64,000 bases of DNA from Palleronia pontilimi (GCF_016412875.1 NZ_JAEKPD010000002.1:310001-374000), one strand, 5' to 3'; positions 33,001 through 33,839 are shown, counted from the first letter of the stretch. Numbers and translations are program-made. The notes: generated by a model not told the origin, from the letters alone.

Positions 33001-33839
33001 GGCTGCGCGCCGTCGAGATCCGGATCGAGGATCTGGCGGGCACGCTTCTGGGCCAGGCCGATGCGGGCGTCATCACTTTGGATGCCGATGCCGCGGGCCA
33101 TGGCTGGTTCGTCGACCTGACGCCGCTCAGCAACGAGGAATACGCCGCCGATGCCAACGGCCTGCTGCGGGCGCTGCCCGGGGCAGGGGCCGCGGGCCGC
33201 GTCGATCTGCTGAGCGTGCTGACCCACGAGCTGGATCACATGCTGGGCTCGACCCACCTGGCCCACGCCGAAGACGGCGCGCTGATGGCCGACACGCTGG
33301 CCCCCGGCACGCGTTTGTCGATCTTCGACGGGCATGACGACCACGACGCACCCCTGGCACCGGCCGCAAGCGGCGACGCCGCTCCCGCGCTGATCTACGA
33401 CGACACGCTGGGCCGCTTCGTCACCGACGAAGGTCTGCGCCACATGACCACGGCGCGGCGGATGGGTCTCGACCTGGGGGCCGCGCTGCAGGACGGCGAC
33501 GTGACCGTCCCGGCGGCCGAGCAGGACGCGATCCTGCTCGCGGGCGGCGCTGGCACCGGACCCGAGCGGGACGGAACGGCGCCCGAGATCGCGGCACCGG
33601 AACAGGGCGAAAGCCTGGTGGCCTGGGATTGGAGCGGTCTGCGCGGCATGAGCGACGGGCAGGATCGTCTTGACGACGCCGCGGCGCCCGGTGACGATGC
33701 CGATGCGCAGGTCGCCGAGACCGCGTCGCGGGCGAAGAAGGTCGCGGACGACACGGCCCGGGCCGCCGCCCAGGACACGGTGTCCTGGAAGGACCGCAGC
33801 GGCTTGCTGACCATGCTGAGCGGCATGTTCCGCAGGTAG
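1..33839 (+). CDS. Giant repeat-rich RTX-type surface/secreted protein (5' end outside window)
   Basis: A single frame is open from the first complete codon (position 3) to TAG at 33837-33839. A GTG at 51 is in frame, but coding-like sequence continues upstream of it, so the true start lies left of the window and 11,262 residues is a minimum (roughly 1.1 MDa). The order is: Gly/Ser/Thr-linked beta modules (to ~5200), a ~62-residue repeat array (5211-10850), GL-x-DG-x-x-Y-Y-V modules, AYVG modules (12480-16250), beta-rich sequence, Calx-beta-like segments (~23980-25200), W-x3-GF repeats, RTX repeats (28520-31420), two concanavalin-like domains (31740-32850), an HExxHxxGxxH motif and a short basic tail. 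Only two cysteines were noticed (near 28136 and 30220). The likely role is a calcium-stabilised extracellular adhesin or surface-layer fibre. Its place upstream of HlyD, M50, SapC and SecA-like genes supports export. Function is inferred. Confidence 0.9.
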   Translation, partial: ATLSDAASATITGGGDVSVTAASKTDTQTDAGAATEAKKAQSSGSGTGSSGTGTTGSGTGSTGTGSSSTRSGSTIGVGVSIGIAVTDMLTEASLGGQSALTGANDLTVTATGTHAIATDVQGGASAPGGTAVTPVIGISVAQNAVTAELPSGSALSIAGDLALKATLDADTATTAKGSADGTKAAIGASLGLTVTFDSASAVLARSLTAGGDILVSSKALATSRTDARAAAKGAQQANSNGTAQNRNSVQSQTDSQVGEANTRTASTGGTNSATSPSSRQSTNSGTLTVAAAIGINIADTDTRAEIAGADGAPIAVTAQGGAVTVLSEANADANARADGKATFKKSNTGSSTGGTGTGSGTGSGTGTGSGSGDTTIGAAIAVNVADIDNTARVDDVALSGQGITVEAKMATREIEIEASELDTVVADDDTIFVGEPETAFTSGEKVTYNAGGGTAIDELTDGSDYYVILGDNGRIQLAESATDANAGNAIDLKDQGAGDAHELVRTEASADTITFDPDDTRTEIVFDTPGGLQTGEAVVYATDGAAIGGLTDGETYFAIVEADGRLKLAESRDKALSGEAIGLTAAASSAAHKLTEASHGTGATAISGASGGKTSVAGSVGLNFSFGTATAEYGEDAALSVTGGSASAVTAESATYSLARALPSTTTAGTSTGVGLSFAFGLSDHDVAATVAGGASLADFGDLIVTATGTHVEVASAKAGAQTTAQDGTSVGGSLALVVSLNNTDARIPAGATGLSVDGDLKVQATGNLDLLITSDADTKGGQTGVGIALAMVWAEDDTSALLARDVSVTGNTADDVTVGAASTITSKVVATGSSEGAKKQKTTGDGSTANEQSQSGTGYANTQSGSTLSNPQPGSQVAGANNQAGTQTANPNGQGGNAQQGSTRTSGGSVRVAGALGIAVIRPDVSAEIADGVTIRATGDMEVSAQSQADSTIEAIGLALNLTDGKTGVGAAVAFNFAEMDTIARIGANTDITTGSLRVAAGTPDGEQSDFKTLALAGAGVNQKSSGSTGNSSQDTTGGLAIAGAAGINVVISDTRAEIGTDASVTATTGDLSVAANDVFGLQNIAGGGSLLLNSSGTSVGAAIAVNVVTTDTTAAIGGGSSLTATAGAIGVTANFEVKPLEIVVPILEDTGIDITSLAAGAAIGSGGGQNGSGGAGSGGSSGSGSSGADAGAGSGIVNIFLNTTRAEVGAKSDLKAGTDVAVVATSKLTILDFAGGIALSKDGKGVGIGLDVTVHTGTTEAIVAGSDDPLDPTVIEAGGNITVEADAEERIFQLTVNVGAGDSTSGAGALNVLVNITSTKALVNGDVYDPVTPPSATHATLDATGSIEIAADSKTDLETYAGSAGISLSESSVGISVGVIVDLDDTHAVIGDGADVTARGNGDAIDIRDGIFDDDGNQGSDSVRGLAVTATSYDDIFQLAIAASASLGQDSSGNSGSGSGGSQGSTGGGTDVSIAGAVSVAVLNGDTKAILGVDVDVNDDNIGANADQGIRVSAADETNVEQNLGGLSFALNEDAGVTGSVAVAVITQDNWALALGQNTLRSRDGGVAFDTHGATNIDTLVIAVAGVMKTGSQSTNNNGGGGGSVIFAVAGAVTVNVVTNTNLAEIGAGSLVDTDGLLRLDATDASKITSDAGGVSFAVSTSNTDGKTSGSVGASIAVNDLTQTVRATATDTTILAGAVDIDATNAANIDTLTIAGSAAVSKGSNALGGAGSGSGNYINATTVAAILNPSAIRVVNAGAGDVSVTASDTSRVKADAGAGALAVATKGSGSSSLGAIAVGAAAAENKITKSTTASITDAAVTSGAFTVEALSTSDIDAFTLGIAGTLSTGGTLALSAAGSGSGNFVTSNVAASVLGSSVDASGPILLNASDASQIDALAGAAAVSINVGSSDGNNVAVNLGLAIAVNEITSSAIALAEDTTLASTGLVSVTAANSASIDATAFGVSLSVSTSSNGIAVSANANIAVTLNDISLTTRAVLSDLVDTPAAGGDLNKVIAGGGLIVRATDSGNIAADATSVGLAVSSSSGSLSVSGNVNVSVADNTILSTTEALIDNVDAEIIGSVDMDASSTKAISAVVTSASLGVSIGSGSGASVSLNGGGTRSYNTTTNSVNAIIRDALVEATSDVTLDAVDTTTISATLVSVAASVGVSGGSGASANLTVTVSDAQNTITNSTRAVVEGTSTVDAGGDLSLAASSDGAITATAVAASIGVGVGGGSVSLGGAGAGANARNTITNTVEAGVIDGSTAIADGDLDIFATDVATVTATVATAAVSANIGSGSATISLAAAVSLAKNTITNTVSAHTVGATLQIGGDTAIVADSSKTITATQVAVAVSVSVSSGGVSLGGAFGVAQVENVIGGATTAGIFGGNLADLDGSLTIGARGGSSIKATLVAVTASVSVGSGGVSLGMSAAVALASNTITSTVDATIRNASLVDAEGLVSVAALNTSEIEAISVGVAISVTAASNGVAISAALALAQSKNIITGNTNALITNSVVSANGSVEVSLGDTSQILADTVAASVSVSLSGGGVSGSLAVAVSLSENVIGGTGRAAIDAATVRAEAGDVFVRASSIKSIVSTGVAAAVSVSASGSLALSGAGSGADARNVISNIFGAEIVDAPLVEASGQIEVGARDTSIIVARLVSASVAVSVGGSASIAGAVAITLAENVLSGELNATIAGSKVDAKGGDVTVAARAQNTIDASAVAVGLSVGGSGGFGVAGAVAGTIATNSMTNKVSATVQANGAGIASDVDAAGAVLVSATDSSTIKADTSAASAAIAFGSSAAVSVAIAIPIANNSISSVTLASIADSTVDGDSVSVTSLRNGSIRAIGAAVSVAFSGSGSFSLAASGAGAVATNVIGGGGEASIRRSTVTSDVGGITVEADDTNLIDSKLVAVAASISGSGAAAISLAISATVATNELTGTTLATIDSSIIDAKTLLKVDARNQNTINSLAVAAAISVSAGSVGIAGAGAGAVSKSTMSNSVEASIISSDDVDAGTGVDIDAMDESVIDTKTAAAALSVGVGGAGGAIAVAVSLVEVNYDTSVTALISDSDVQTKTGDVDLKAITTGLIKTEGYGVGVSVSGGSVGISGAGVGVVTKVTAASVVTASITARSDVRALAGSVKVDALEETMVFVDALGVSLSVSAGTVSFSGAVTVIIAETDLSGTIEASIKDSTVAASGGDVIVRAKSATISKLEANGIALSASASGVFAGSLAVAAGVVRNELGQSVLALIEDAEQTPDPATTQSVGASGRVEVTAQDSVTLKSVARAVSGAVSASAGASLAIAVSSAIATNTLKGSTIARVKNARVDADGGQVLVKALSTSALDTQPIAVAVSAAISPASFSAAGSGAVGQNTVTRMVSATVEDSADVTASSSVSVVAQDNLTAFVEVGSVAVTAGVTGLAISVAIGKNVIGTEVVAAIDDSTVTAENGGILVDADSIHGDPSVAATLGNVETIVRVVAISAAIGGAGAGGEAVAVLETDVTARVRNSELTAQGTGATVDIDADSVDYAPTEIISAAGSVGFAVSALVSTAIVEGATRAFIDGNSSVDAQGPLDVTADSVAKALPNGTSIAVGGIAGAVTIMDAQVNRVTEAYVGSQVTPGLVVDTRFDRIALADQDIPLADGEIITYMSNGGQVIGGLISGQQYYVLAGENGRFQLAAKRDSESLVDLADNSIAVGEQATPLVVGEALVYTSLLDDDMVPLPNSEIGGLTSGQTYYVVDIDDGRIKLATSPGGSVINLTSTGAAGTHTLARTSASDITFDPITVTSDQDFLSRTAIDLTSTGTGANHSFQRSAVATITGWDAAKTPDQLSVDTGGVAFQTGELVRYDTTGTAIGGLADGATYIVLALDDGSVKLAELAPSGDAVRLSTDRIFVGDPEVAFEDGEVITYDANGGTAIGGLIDGADYMVIASDGGYIQLAQILPETGLVDASADTIDLGTPANPFTTGEEVVYSNGSDADRVAINGLGDGETYYVIDLGGGVIQLAISLDDADNGIAIDLADNGFGSGHELDRSAAGFASVVFDPLTQRADQNVIDGTQIDLTGTGAGGPHILKRSVADDLTLELTIQVDQAYYLETGRTIDLSSAGSGSHSLTRLGIVDVGFAPSAQTGTDDVAPDATQLDLMGAALNIKAQSSYEARADSLAGGFGLLAGATVTKSVASIIGDTLAYVGESTQVDAGQLDIDAVSNDDARSLNEFYAIGGALSVNVTIADATIDSRTEAFTGTRAGETPADGSTTQITLTDGTGVNGRATIHADGQQYALASAEGIGASFGIAVNVLLPTADASGEIWGYVGETTVLVADRLEVTADGTDLTAEAEVRSGTISGFASVSVLQSLAKVTGTVEAFIGAQNDRGATAGREPSLTIAGTDTGDGVVRVDADASMRSVADSVLVGASFGLTVSVAKPRAEVSGTTRAYVRDGVDMTAASLAIEAGTSANPVDYTATATTTLLTLAGLASISVLQSESVVDGTVEAYLGAPFDGPVTGDSGVVAISSDVTVDAWSDMDATSGLDDPTSDADTDTDNDITIGGLAGISIFNTLTDVAGTTRAFVGQGGWLTANSLTVVADGDYDSRSNTLSFTLAGVVAASDITADARISGTVDAHVGSAAGATPSAGNIGIVNIAGQVDITATGRMLAMPTVLSAGMSLVTLSFIQQSAIVSGAVRAYVGQGIDLDAGGLSILADAPEMKAEVQGTSINVAGLVDASDVTSVATVSGTVEAFIGAGSGQVASDVTTDVNVADGAITVVADSDMHAIANLLGFGFGGLASVGLYEPTATVSGATSAFVRDGVNLLAQTLDVSAGRLPNVPTDPADYVENRADAKVVSTNISFVAVQDLTSTAITTGVIEAYIGAADGIAAGGADDAKVTVTGAANSLNVEARGDIDAVARAEGGAGSLLVTVAFYKPTAIAGGTTRAFVGNGATVRSSDLNLDAAGDVLADARLDNVSLSAGVTVTGLSPTALTSNLVDAYVGRSAGIATSPLAVIDLRSVDETQRGTLDITATGTSEARAESRGFSFSGLVDVSLTTAIADMQGKTRAYIGDYTDLYAGAVNLKASEAAAAANATVTSTGFGVLADVDDLEARATASRVTETFVGDNSKVDLGNFALVGEATTQTGAAMANATVTATGGSLGVSASNIRTVAIVGGPDELDGTPRSTTRAYIGNATEFDAGAVTLTATSDVSVKADITSAKAGGIAAVLISDIKARADHDTEVFIGDGSTVTLTGLLAMTATGTSTAVPQSNSTGIAGGVALAESTVSTEIGSDTRGYIGEGGFTQATGISIQAIGTNTATAAALNFGGAILATVDSLDARALDEGKAEIRLGAEQADGTQGTTIIKTTSGGIDLDAALTSNVTATAKSTGVSLAVDSGTTITRAENKAIVTGRIGGNVQVTSAAGFDMQAKLLGKAVGTATTVSVSGVALSRADTDVDFDAQVNFTTGRGGFINAAQSVNLAALLNHDGSNFKRTSDGFGAIGSANNVTGGLIASGRSVIDVNSGSTATLSVARDLSMTSTAGTVNLSLRHTNEAFGAASNAGGGLVRVANIDSLVTTTGASTLSFEGDVGDGTTDGAVGLNLDAIVISATLSTMSANGGGLGNFSNGQADANTSHTLTATFGGTGSTMKVENDITGLAKLTTDSDSAGRSSGGGAISDSSVRTSANASGTVNFTVGNTQSVVAGNAINLTAQHGGEGADVSDGTIQSFDAGGDFIEFGKPHLLSDGATVTFTGDSAGGLVQNKEYTVVTRNATSVQLGSTFGSGAINTARDTITIPGHAFVDGDRIVYNSGDSDVVNGLVNGQTYQVKVIDIDTIKLQADGFTEVTDTFTRGTIDDANNRILDASTPFQNGDVVTYRPAEPRQFLSSFVDANVTLDNPDTDANEFSATQDFATFGRIFLENHGFQNGDAVIYRALDGVEVPGLTNGATYYVINGGSSKGSNVLGVAYNADANYIRLAASANNAIGRDLDPDPDEFDYQGPIIIGVSYENSFSGHSIEGVGEAPLSTLIAGQAYYVVNKNASGYQLSTSAGGAAVALNLNGNSAGGTHKLVQEGKDLQDGGPASGQTLLFDLTSDPNADPISGVFDGVGGAAAFAVPSSADGIVNSSAGGESIGVAWNNGNARTSATQTAATNLTVAGGASLSAKNITLKTESSIGAVAVADGGGGGFISLDGANATATGTNTSLIKINTNAMIDATETLKIQGNTTSYVSSVAESSSAGLGAGTNGIASSTLNFGVKQIIDGDLTAGTVLLVENQIDNNANARAQAFGGGLGVDTNVTATSTVRDAPTIDTVNYLGSEIVLQDDADLRADFITVNSEVTRNRSSASTNTTAGGAGGVARANSTSSIDSANEVVIEDGVFIKGDESVLIEAAYTNTNNRATSKARLYAIGGSTTANSTNSLTQDVKIEGYWESIIETADLDVRAVDTNTSNTARRDPGGVYIGPKNRGGSSPTTLTRDIFWEAHVILVGEPEPYLEINEEGRIVKLTNIEFLGVNKDKTLGSLLVAKDPTDKQVVLDDIIFDRAGRATFYASDDATYNSVGRIWGNEGLIESQRSWDSVTIINRSDFDLVINHIDAIDGGAVVEVQVDTIYYDGDNSSNNVTLDADTIGGTTTAADRTFEFRLNLFYPQTGVVIRNEEAVDATGDAIAASDIILLGGIENTFGSTTIQNERGNIRVDEPDLVVADSDFPTGNANPITTPIYEEGLIRTNTLLVEASGDIGNQDATAGRKGLAVELLRIEHAVLVGDPLETKEVSLVADAGGDAVLDITFHDRSRDPAEGTLLTVEIEKINAGDDVDVVINDSKAGTLPGTLEGVTVRTYDPPNLNTTKARTGSFFRYWSGDEDGGVAYYGFLARTLGTAADPVDSTYIFVETRAGDDIDIGHVTTTDTYTGADNRSYRTTTIGGTPYGNQLTAAAGTTTVNLIAFTDVDRASGNNGVDEEDGGAQIFLTTNGFITAQELAGDMLVGHIHSTDGDVTLYSGARILDADGIDTVDVSGVNITLYSGVATGAFNDLLGADDGLTVGGITGAGLAIPNGVAIPATGGIGLSNDFLETNVDVKGTDPAKGNNLDADDVSAGTNGGIYLDELTGDMRVGLVQTGGDVSLRTVSGSIVDRAEADADLAPGAPEEATAADVIGKSINLDANGMGSSIGELGNDLDIDSNNGNAEVDFYDAAARDASLNDPSLSDVALEAYANIFLGETDGALRLALAHALYGTIRLTVRETAAKDEHLYLIDSGTANFAESDLRGPDLQNDQSRAIPNGTIFAERGSVTLRVGDNIAFDANADLIAARGIMIYGDANFVDDGASGADPDSAGADDFGTTIVLRGRVIAGADVTTYVNDGQNSATDSELGSAVASYGAPQHRTLIFGNDGVDLIQFGDLGGAAAGIQQGDAGFIYLGSETRAYGSQTLPAIGTGVQGKNLSLGDDGEDLFRVYYLQDTATVTSPSQLDVLQAQGRDTAGHTLTLDGQADSDTYEIHVLGSNADGGDSVRNFIVNALDTGAEDDGVDELQILAPFGSTGNPDGTDDIFLLRAMQDIDGENVHRAGFVALLHGTVSTYQDIVQFNEDSAEVGRIQYDSGINGRLLVEGREGDDSFYSDDVTVITTLDGGAGDDSFQIGQIFGQNRSIDANMLPNDVFPELVATTRGWLSPGSSAPLVAQGGSGNDTFRVYSNQSELRLEGDDDNDLFIIRAFALAATTDFDWNGDTYQAGLNDHVPDKADLDAGVAVMTALEKLRLDGGLGIDAAIDALQNADVAGFDIFINADWRADLKAKMAENGATSFNINDDFGINFLDLMLTERTDDDTIVLDEDGVATPQIGLGFSVAQAPDIRAGGGQDEVRYNINAPVSVDGGAGFDKMVILGTEFADDIVIRADGIFGAGLNVRYSTIEVIEVDGLEGDDEFYVQSTAFGVSYRVIGGLGSDVINVGGDVTEDIVTRELEGASGTVNHLVRSDDVLYDGLLFDGFDYNVARGGEGLVVINEDATGDQSPGRTVVGEELLAADQYADYYTLRLAQMPTDVVYVTVSAARSFQEERGIDPLTGLPYDLNPGFLDNAAGNDGLGDTVWLSAVDPNGGATPGGASITEADFQRVIVVNGVTTYVSQRAVTFAFTAANFQNEVGVWLFAPDDDRAEGDRVVVIQHSVVSNDVAYDAIDVRNVEAEVRDNDTPGIKVREVDASGRDDGRTVVVEGENGTGLSDEIRLSLAKPPAVGSVVVDLVVDIDSNNALTFTNIAGDTNLTLFETTSVRADGKVAIGQMTFDAGNWDTEIRVGVEARTDFVREDLEIAVLEFERNAATDDADYIFPNLRSGFQLIDVEVFDDETSGAVVLETGGDTVLIPDDGTGTTGQDDSYDIRLTRQPDADVTVAVLTDGLADVTDIDGVAVTPDDYVEIGGLVATQVFNGNLIFGIDGGQLTLTRGAGSDFGSFQDEGLFGQTVEPSVRFDGTVTFGDNGTNLTISGTGAGLGFSAGELLRVRAGSVNGFDANNDDYTVVSASADQVVLAALLADSDWAQGGTEGDVQLSDFAVVPGQRIRLANAELFAGIFDGGLSFGDDGTNLTLTADTAGGLAAIVAGDTIRLAAPEGSASAGNAGTFDVLASDGTTITLGALVADGWDADGASDGAIAVSVLRDTNGGDYQILSVSEDGQTITLTATTADVPGWIEGETDAPAVISDLAENTIFAGTVSWGEETDARSFPGQFLDLGVAGATEGWLADGFLEGQWVRIIDLNGVETDVEAKIQLIRGDNDSKDAKLQLIRVSIGGGAEGNLSDTWLGDATADSVKVVRIAAEMTFSDGDWFDLKNVTLTADADYIVPPTRDGVKIFPVSTHLLSKLRGPLAVEGGPAGADRSLTAGVKLPGEGDDFLIAIGAQPPESQQIDVLNIFNDSSLADTSGVLTQTTLSGFGMAKDLKFENVSGPLFGEGAVPPGEETTTITVPGGISFGKVNLGSGGFDTDGGQSTIEVLNIILGQGNDRLDINGTLDPAPFVSAQNVFDLAQPGADPDAEGAFDAYYTVRSDVVDWKAEGFLPNQAVTIDQVPGVIFTVVAVADAIYLDGEGQPVSQDGAFLRDPNDNSVLVLEAVGTLAAAQIADLVAAFAGEVRLVAVDALVLDTYSYGVESTAKGAVLTGIDWTAEGFLEGHLINIGGQDGRFSDAVQYRVLSIDGTRMEILGDPLDAGPATTNIWVQGPHGGLTVVHGGGNLPVQTFGLYTTETIDGANFLLRDDGRDWAGDGFAPGQLIYVEGEDTTREIIAILDAGDVPTGGTAFDTPVGSAATWGTGSVLVLSGDPIVAVDVDGDGRIDLHKSIAERIEVSVTVTLLADALTRTDGGSWLEDGFDADQVIYIKGIPGGFTIDSVTATTITLKGAAIHDCVIIPGSEITVYRIDLSRDAGAQIGGDHFVIGLAEGADPETSVLAGAESPLVVYGDTSQDGLWYGGRPADRLGLEFGPKPFNPFPDLADEENEDDEWVFPLANPFDFAGNDIIDASALFTLRDPQSVGLTAYGGAGNDSIIGSQAGDHLAGGSGDDTILGQNGTDHIYGDSGVNVDILTRALQIATVDNSPAPTVDPSTGASDQTFKPVKVGSPMRDDMAAGQDVLYGDDSIAGVDDETTPNIIFGDHGELVMWVDDPNLPPVLLQRIQTTDLGLVLEINTKEFQNGADDVLFGSAIADLLIGGAGNDMIDGREGDDLIFGDHVSLSQRFLDAAGDRTDMPTDRLDFTSLRFQALAGVLMYSRTDRNDPSLMGNGLTPETTPEFPYDATGTGQLGETNSGRLLTNGIAQVYRDPTGAEWWAAFDIDYADFHSFAVNDGEIGEGTFGNDYIAGGAGNDQIFGQLGNDVIQGDGSIDDAVAGIAHVGAARVPDVDGIGIDDAVGPLTVVASFESMTDGQDYIEGGGGRDVIFGGLGQDDIVGGSSDFYGLVTPDLRPDSDDWLFGGAGTQIDRNNGFDGSETVDAVYDQNGTLIGYGGDIVTTVATAYADKHGRDSDAILGDNGDIVRIVGVNGVDVNPGGDPAAGPLYVTFNYDTYGGEKIVVRGIRLLDYTPGGPDYAPDRFQEGEGYLMWSETCDPTDGFWSHDIGGHDEIHGETGDDFIYAGGGFDIVFGDADDDDIIGGWGHDWISGGTGIDGVLGDDGRIFTSRNTSSLELAEGIYGIDPLLARDPDTRTSQGDVLNELIRTPGNVQVELINVEGALKKSVDLTPFALLSTWVVDDPLGQDPRLADDVIFGGLGVDFLHGGDGDDAISGAEARGTSYAPRFDADGNLVGLWKSDFDSPYNPSDILKFGDDTDPWNDPKPIQQRLGEFFLYDEYDPRRVILFQDADGTVWKGDAYDPNGDFQQGNLLEYFLNNVDDEGISRLGYVAFKPDGRTPDPDVPAEFRQSDGDDVIFGDLGNDWLVGGTGRDRVYGGFGNDLMQMDDRLGTLDPDRPANNPGQLPLDTTDQSPDTHWLYEDRAFGGAGLDILIGNTKGDRLIDWVGEFNSYIVPFAPFGIATVSRQVPPHLFDFLYAQAFGDGADITRTADGNQPNHKDKYSNVALLQGGIRGEIGLVTQKDQGYWQDQTGGPSDVQAGNVPGGRRDVLRTSDFNNNSGDIFIRDTGKMTVQGGALTLSADSNDSQASAVYNLDEYLPIYYEIRAQISTAKPTGGAKANAFIIFDYKSDIDFKYAGINISNNKIEMGYRDATGYHELIQSNKPVRIKPNTFYDVLVAVNGNNVTLQVNGVNWFSYDYTPELDEDGLPIPLNKGFVGFAVDGGVSTVDNFTVQVLPPDWTLELEDDFTGTNRAVTFTPERGDWQIQSGDYSGVATGSDVAISLVDLGEDLQASSIIELETTLAKGQAGGIVFDYYDNTRYKFVLLDPAADTVLVGHVDGDRGLVIDRSFAVSLNDAKVQTLRLKTSGASLQISVNGATVGSHGFNSVLVDGAFGLLSFDSSAFQDVTVRTNDSVFEIEDGLRVTHIPADTLDVATLTPDQVAAMKDAAIAIMVREMGLSADQEARLRAVEIRIEDLAGTLLGQADAGVITLDADAAGHGWFVDLTPLSNEEYAADANGLLRALPGAGAAGRVDLLSVLTHELDHMLGSTHLAHAEDGALMADTLAPGTRLSIFDGHDDHDAPLAPAASGDAAPALIYDDTLGRFVTDEGLRHMTTARRMGLDLGAALQDGDVTVPAAEQDAILLAGGAGTGPERDGTAPEIAAPEQGESLVAWDWSGLRGMSDGQDRLDDAAAPGDDADAQVAETASRAKKVADDTARAAAQDTVSWKDRSGLLTMLSGMFRR
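126..218 (+). repeat. Gly/Ser/Thr low-complexity linker 1
   Basis: The DNA is a degenerate run of GGC-ACC-GG(C/T)-(A/T)(G/C)C units coding a flexible G-S-G-T linker between two beta-rich modules of the giant protein. Similar linkers recur at 1041-1118, 3498-3592 and about 4366-4425, always in the first 5 kb of the window. Confidence 0.8.
1041..1118 (+). repeat. Gly/Ser/Thr low-complexity linker 2
   Basis: Near-repetitive GGC-ACG-GG(G/A)-ACC units encode a G-T-G-S-G linker inside the giant gene. It sits at the same relative place in its module as linker 1, just before a strand of the T-I-G-A-A-I-A-V-N type. Confidence 0.8.
1285..1800 (+). repeat. GL-x-DG-x-x-Y-Y-V modules, block A (2 copies)
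   Basis: There are two ~80-residue modules with the pattern F-x2-G-(E/D)-x-V-x-Y, then I-(G)-(G/E)-L-(T)-D-G-x-x-Y-(Y/F), then G-R-(I/L)-(Q/K)-L-A, then a H-(E/K)-L ending. The first copy begins D-T-I-F-V-G-E-P. It is strikingly close to the copy at ~11690 (D-R-I-F-V-G-D-P) more than 10 kb downstream, so the module family has been duplicated within the gene. Confidence 0.8.
3498..3592 (+). repeat. Gly/Ser low-complexity linker 3
   Basis: The run codes a G-G-S-S-G-S-G-S linker within the giant gene. It separates an acidic hydrophobic strand (V-P-I-L-E-D-T-G-I-D) from the next I-V-N-I-F-L-N-T-T-R strand. Confidence 0.75.
5211..10850 (+). repeat. Array of about 30 tandem ~62-residue (~188 bp) beta repeats in the giant gene
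   Basis: Counting by eye, about 30 units run from the N-Y-I-N-A-T-T-V segment to the G-A-T-R-A-F segment. A typical unit starts (T/V)-I-(T/G)-(N/G/S)-x2-x-A, passes through a V-x-A-x-G-x-(V/L)-x-V-x-A strand pair and an I-x-A-x2-V-A-x-(S/A)-(V/L)-S-V strand, and ends in a small-residue strand closing with N. The copies are diverged, not identical. The strict alternation of small and hydrophobic residues fits a right-handed beta-helix or beta-solenoid stalk. Many unit boundaries fall on the tripeptide (N)-(T/V)-I. Confidence 0.8.
10870..12370 (+). repeat. GL-x-DG-x-x-Y-Y-V modules, block B (about 5 copies)
   Basis: Five tandem copies of the module occur here. Each has a G-E-x-(I/V)-x-Y strand, an I-(G/N)-G-L-x-(D/S)-G-x-x-Y turn and an (I/F/V)-(Q/K)-L-A strand. 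Most are followed by an I-D-L-(T/A) strand and a H-(T/S/E)-(L/F) ending. The block separates the 62-residue array from the AYVG modules. Confidence 0.8.
12480..16250 (+). repeat. AYVG / VEAFIG module array in the giant gene
   Basis: Modules of roughly 90-120 residues recur. Each contains a (T)-(R)-A-(Y/F)-(V/I)-G strand, an A-x2-(L)-x-(I/V)-x-A strand and a V-(S/D)-G-T-(V)-(E/D)-A-(Y/F)-(I/V/L)-G strand. About ten to twelve of each strand type can be followed. The composition stays rich in Ala, Gly, Thr and Asp and free of Cys. It looks like a second solenoid segment with a longer period than the preceding array. Confidence 0.7.
17160..18200 (+). repeat. GL-x-DG-x-x-Y-Y-V modules, block C (about 4 diverged copies)
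   Basis: Diverged copies of the same module carry F-x-(D/N)-G-D-x-(I/V)-x-Y, G-L-(V/T)-N-G-(Q/A)-x-Y and an (I)-(K/R)-L-(Q/A) strand. Some have long insertions between the turn and the last strand, for example near 17860-17960. Confidence 0.65.
25240..28170 (+). repeat. ~100-residue repeats with FGD-(N/D)-GTNLT and W-x3-GF-x3-Q signatures
   Basis: F-G-D-(N/D)-G-T-N-L-T occurs near 25376 and 25681, about 305 bases apart, with a weaker relative near 25249. The signature W-x3-G-F-x3-(Q/H)-x-(V/I/L)-x-(I/V) occurs near 26160, 27085, 27413, 27706 and 28017. The last four are spaced 290-330 bases apart. They read as tandem ~100-residue beta domains just before the RTX block. I do not recognise a named family. 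Confidence 0.65.
28520..31420 (+). repeat. RTX-type (GGxGxDxU) calcium-binding nonapeptide clusters
   Basis: Clusters of G-G-x-G-(N/D)-D-x-(I/L)-x-G nonapeptides occur near 28530-28650, 29030-29100, 29480-29550, 29695-29760, 30270-30420, 30690-30750 and 31165-31260. They are separated by 100-200-residue spacers instead of forming one continuous roll. RTX repeats bind Ca2+ and fold outside the cell after export by type 1 secretion-like routes. The block ends at a D-W-V-G-E-F-N-S-Y-I-V-P-F segment near 31440. Confidence 0.9.
31740..32850 (+). other. Two tandem concanavalin-like (LamG/DUF1080-type) domains of the giant protein
   Basis: Two ~180-residue segments each begin with a D-F-(N/T) strand. 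Each continues with a strand such as L-T-L-S-A-D or Y-S-G-V-A-T-G, then F-I-I-F-D-Y or G-G-I-V-F-D-Y-Y-D-N-T-R-Y-K, then V-x-(L)-x-V-N-G-x2, and ends with a G-x-V-G-F or G-A-F-G-L-L strand. This is the usual layout of a carbohydrate- or glycan-binding jelly roll. The assignment is by pattern only. Confidence 0.6.
33225..33257 (+). other. Metzincin-type zinc motif HELDHMLGSTH in the C-terminal domain of the giant protein
   Basis: The eleven residues match HExxHxxGxxH exactly, with the three zinc histidines and the catalytic Glu present. The preceding segment includes an I-T-L-D-A-D-A-A-G-H-G-W-F-V-D strand, which resembles the upper sheet of matrixin-like folds. An Asp replaces the Gly usual at the fourth motif position. 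Whether it is an active protease, perhaps self-processing, is unknown. Confidence 0.6.
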
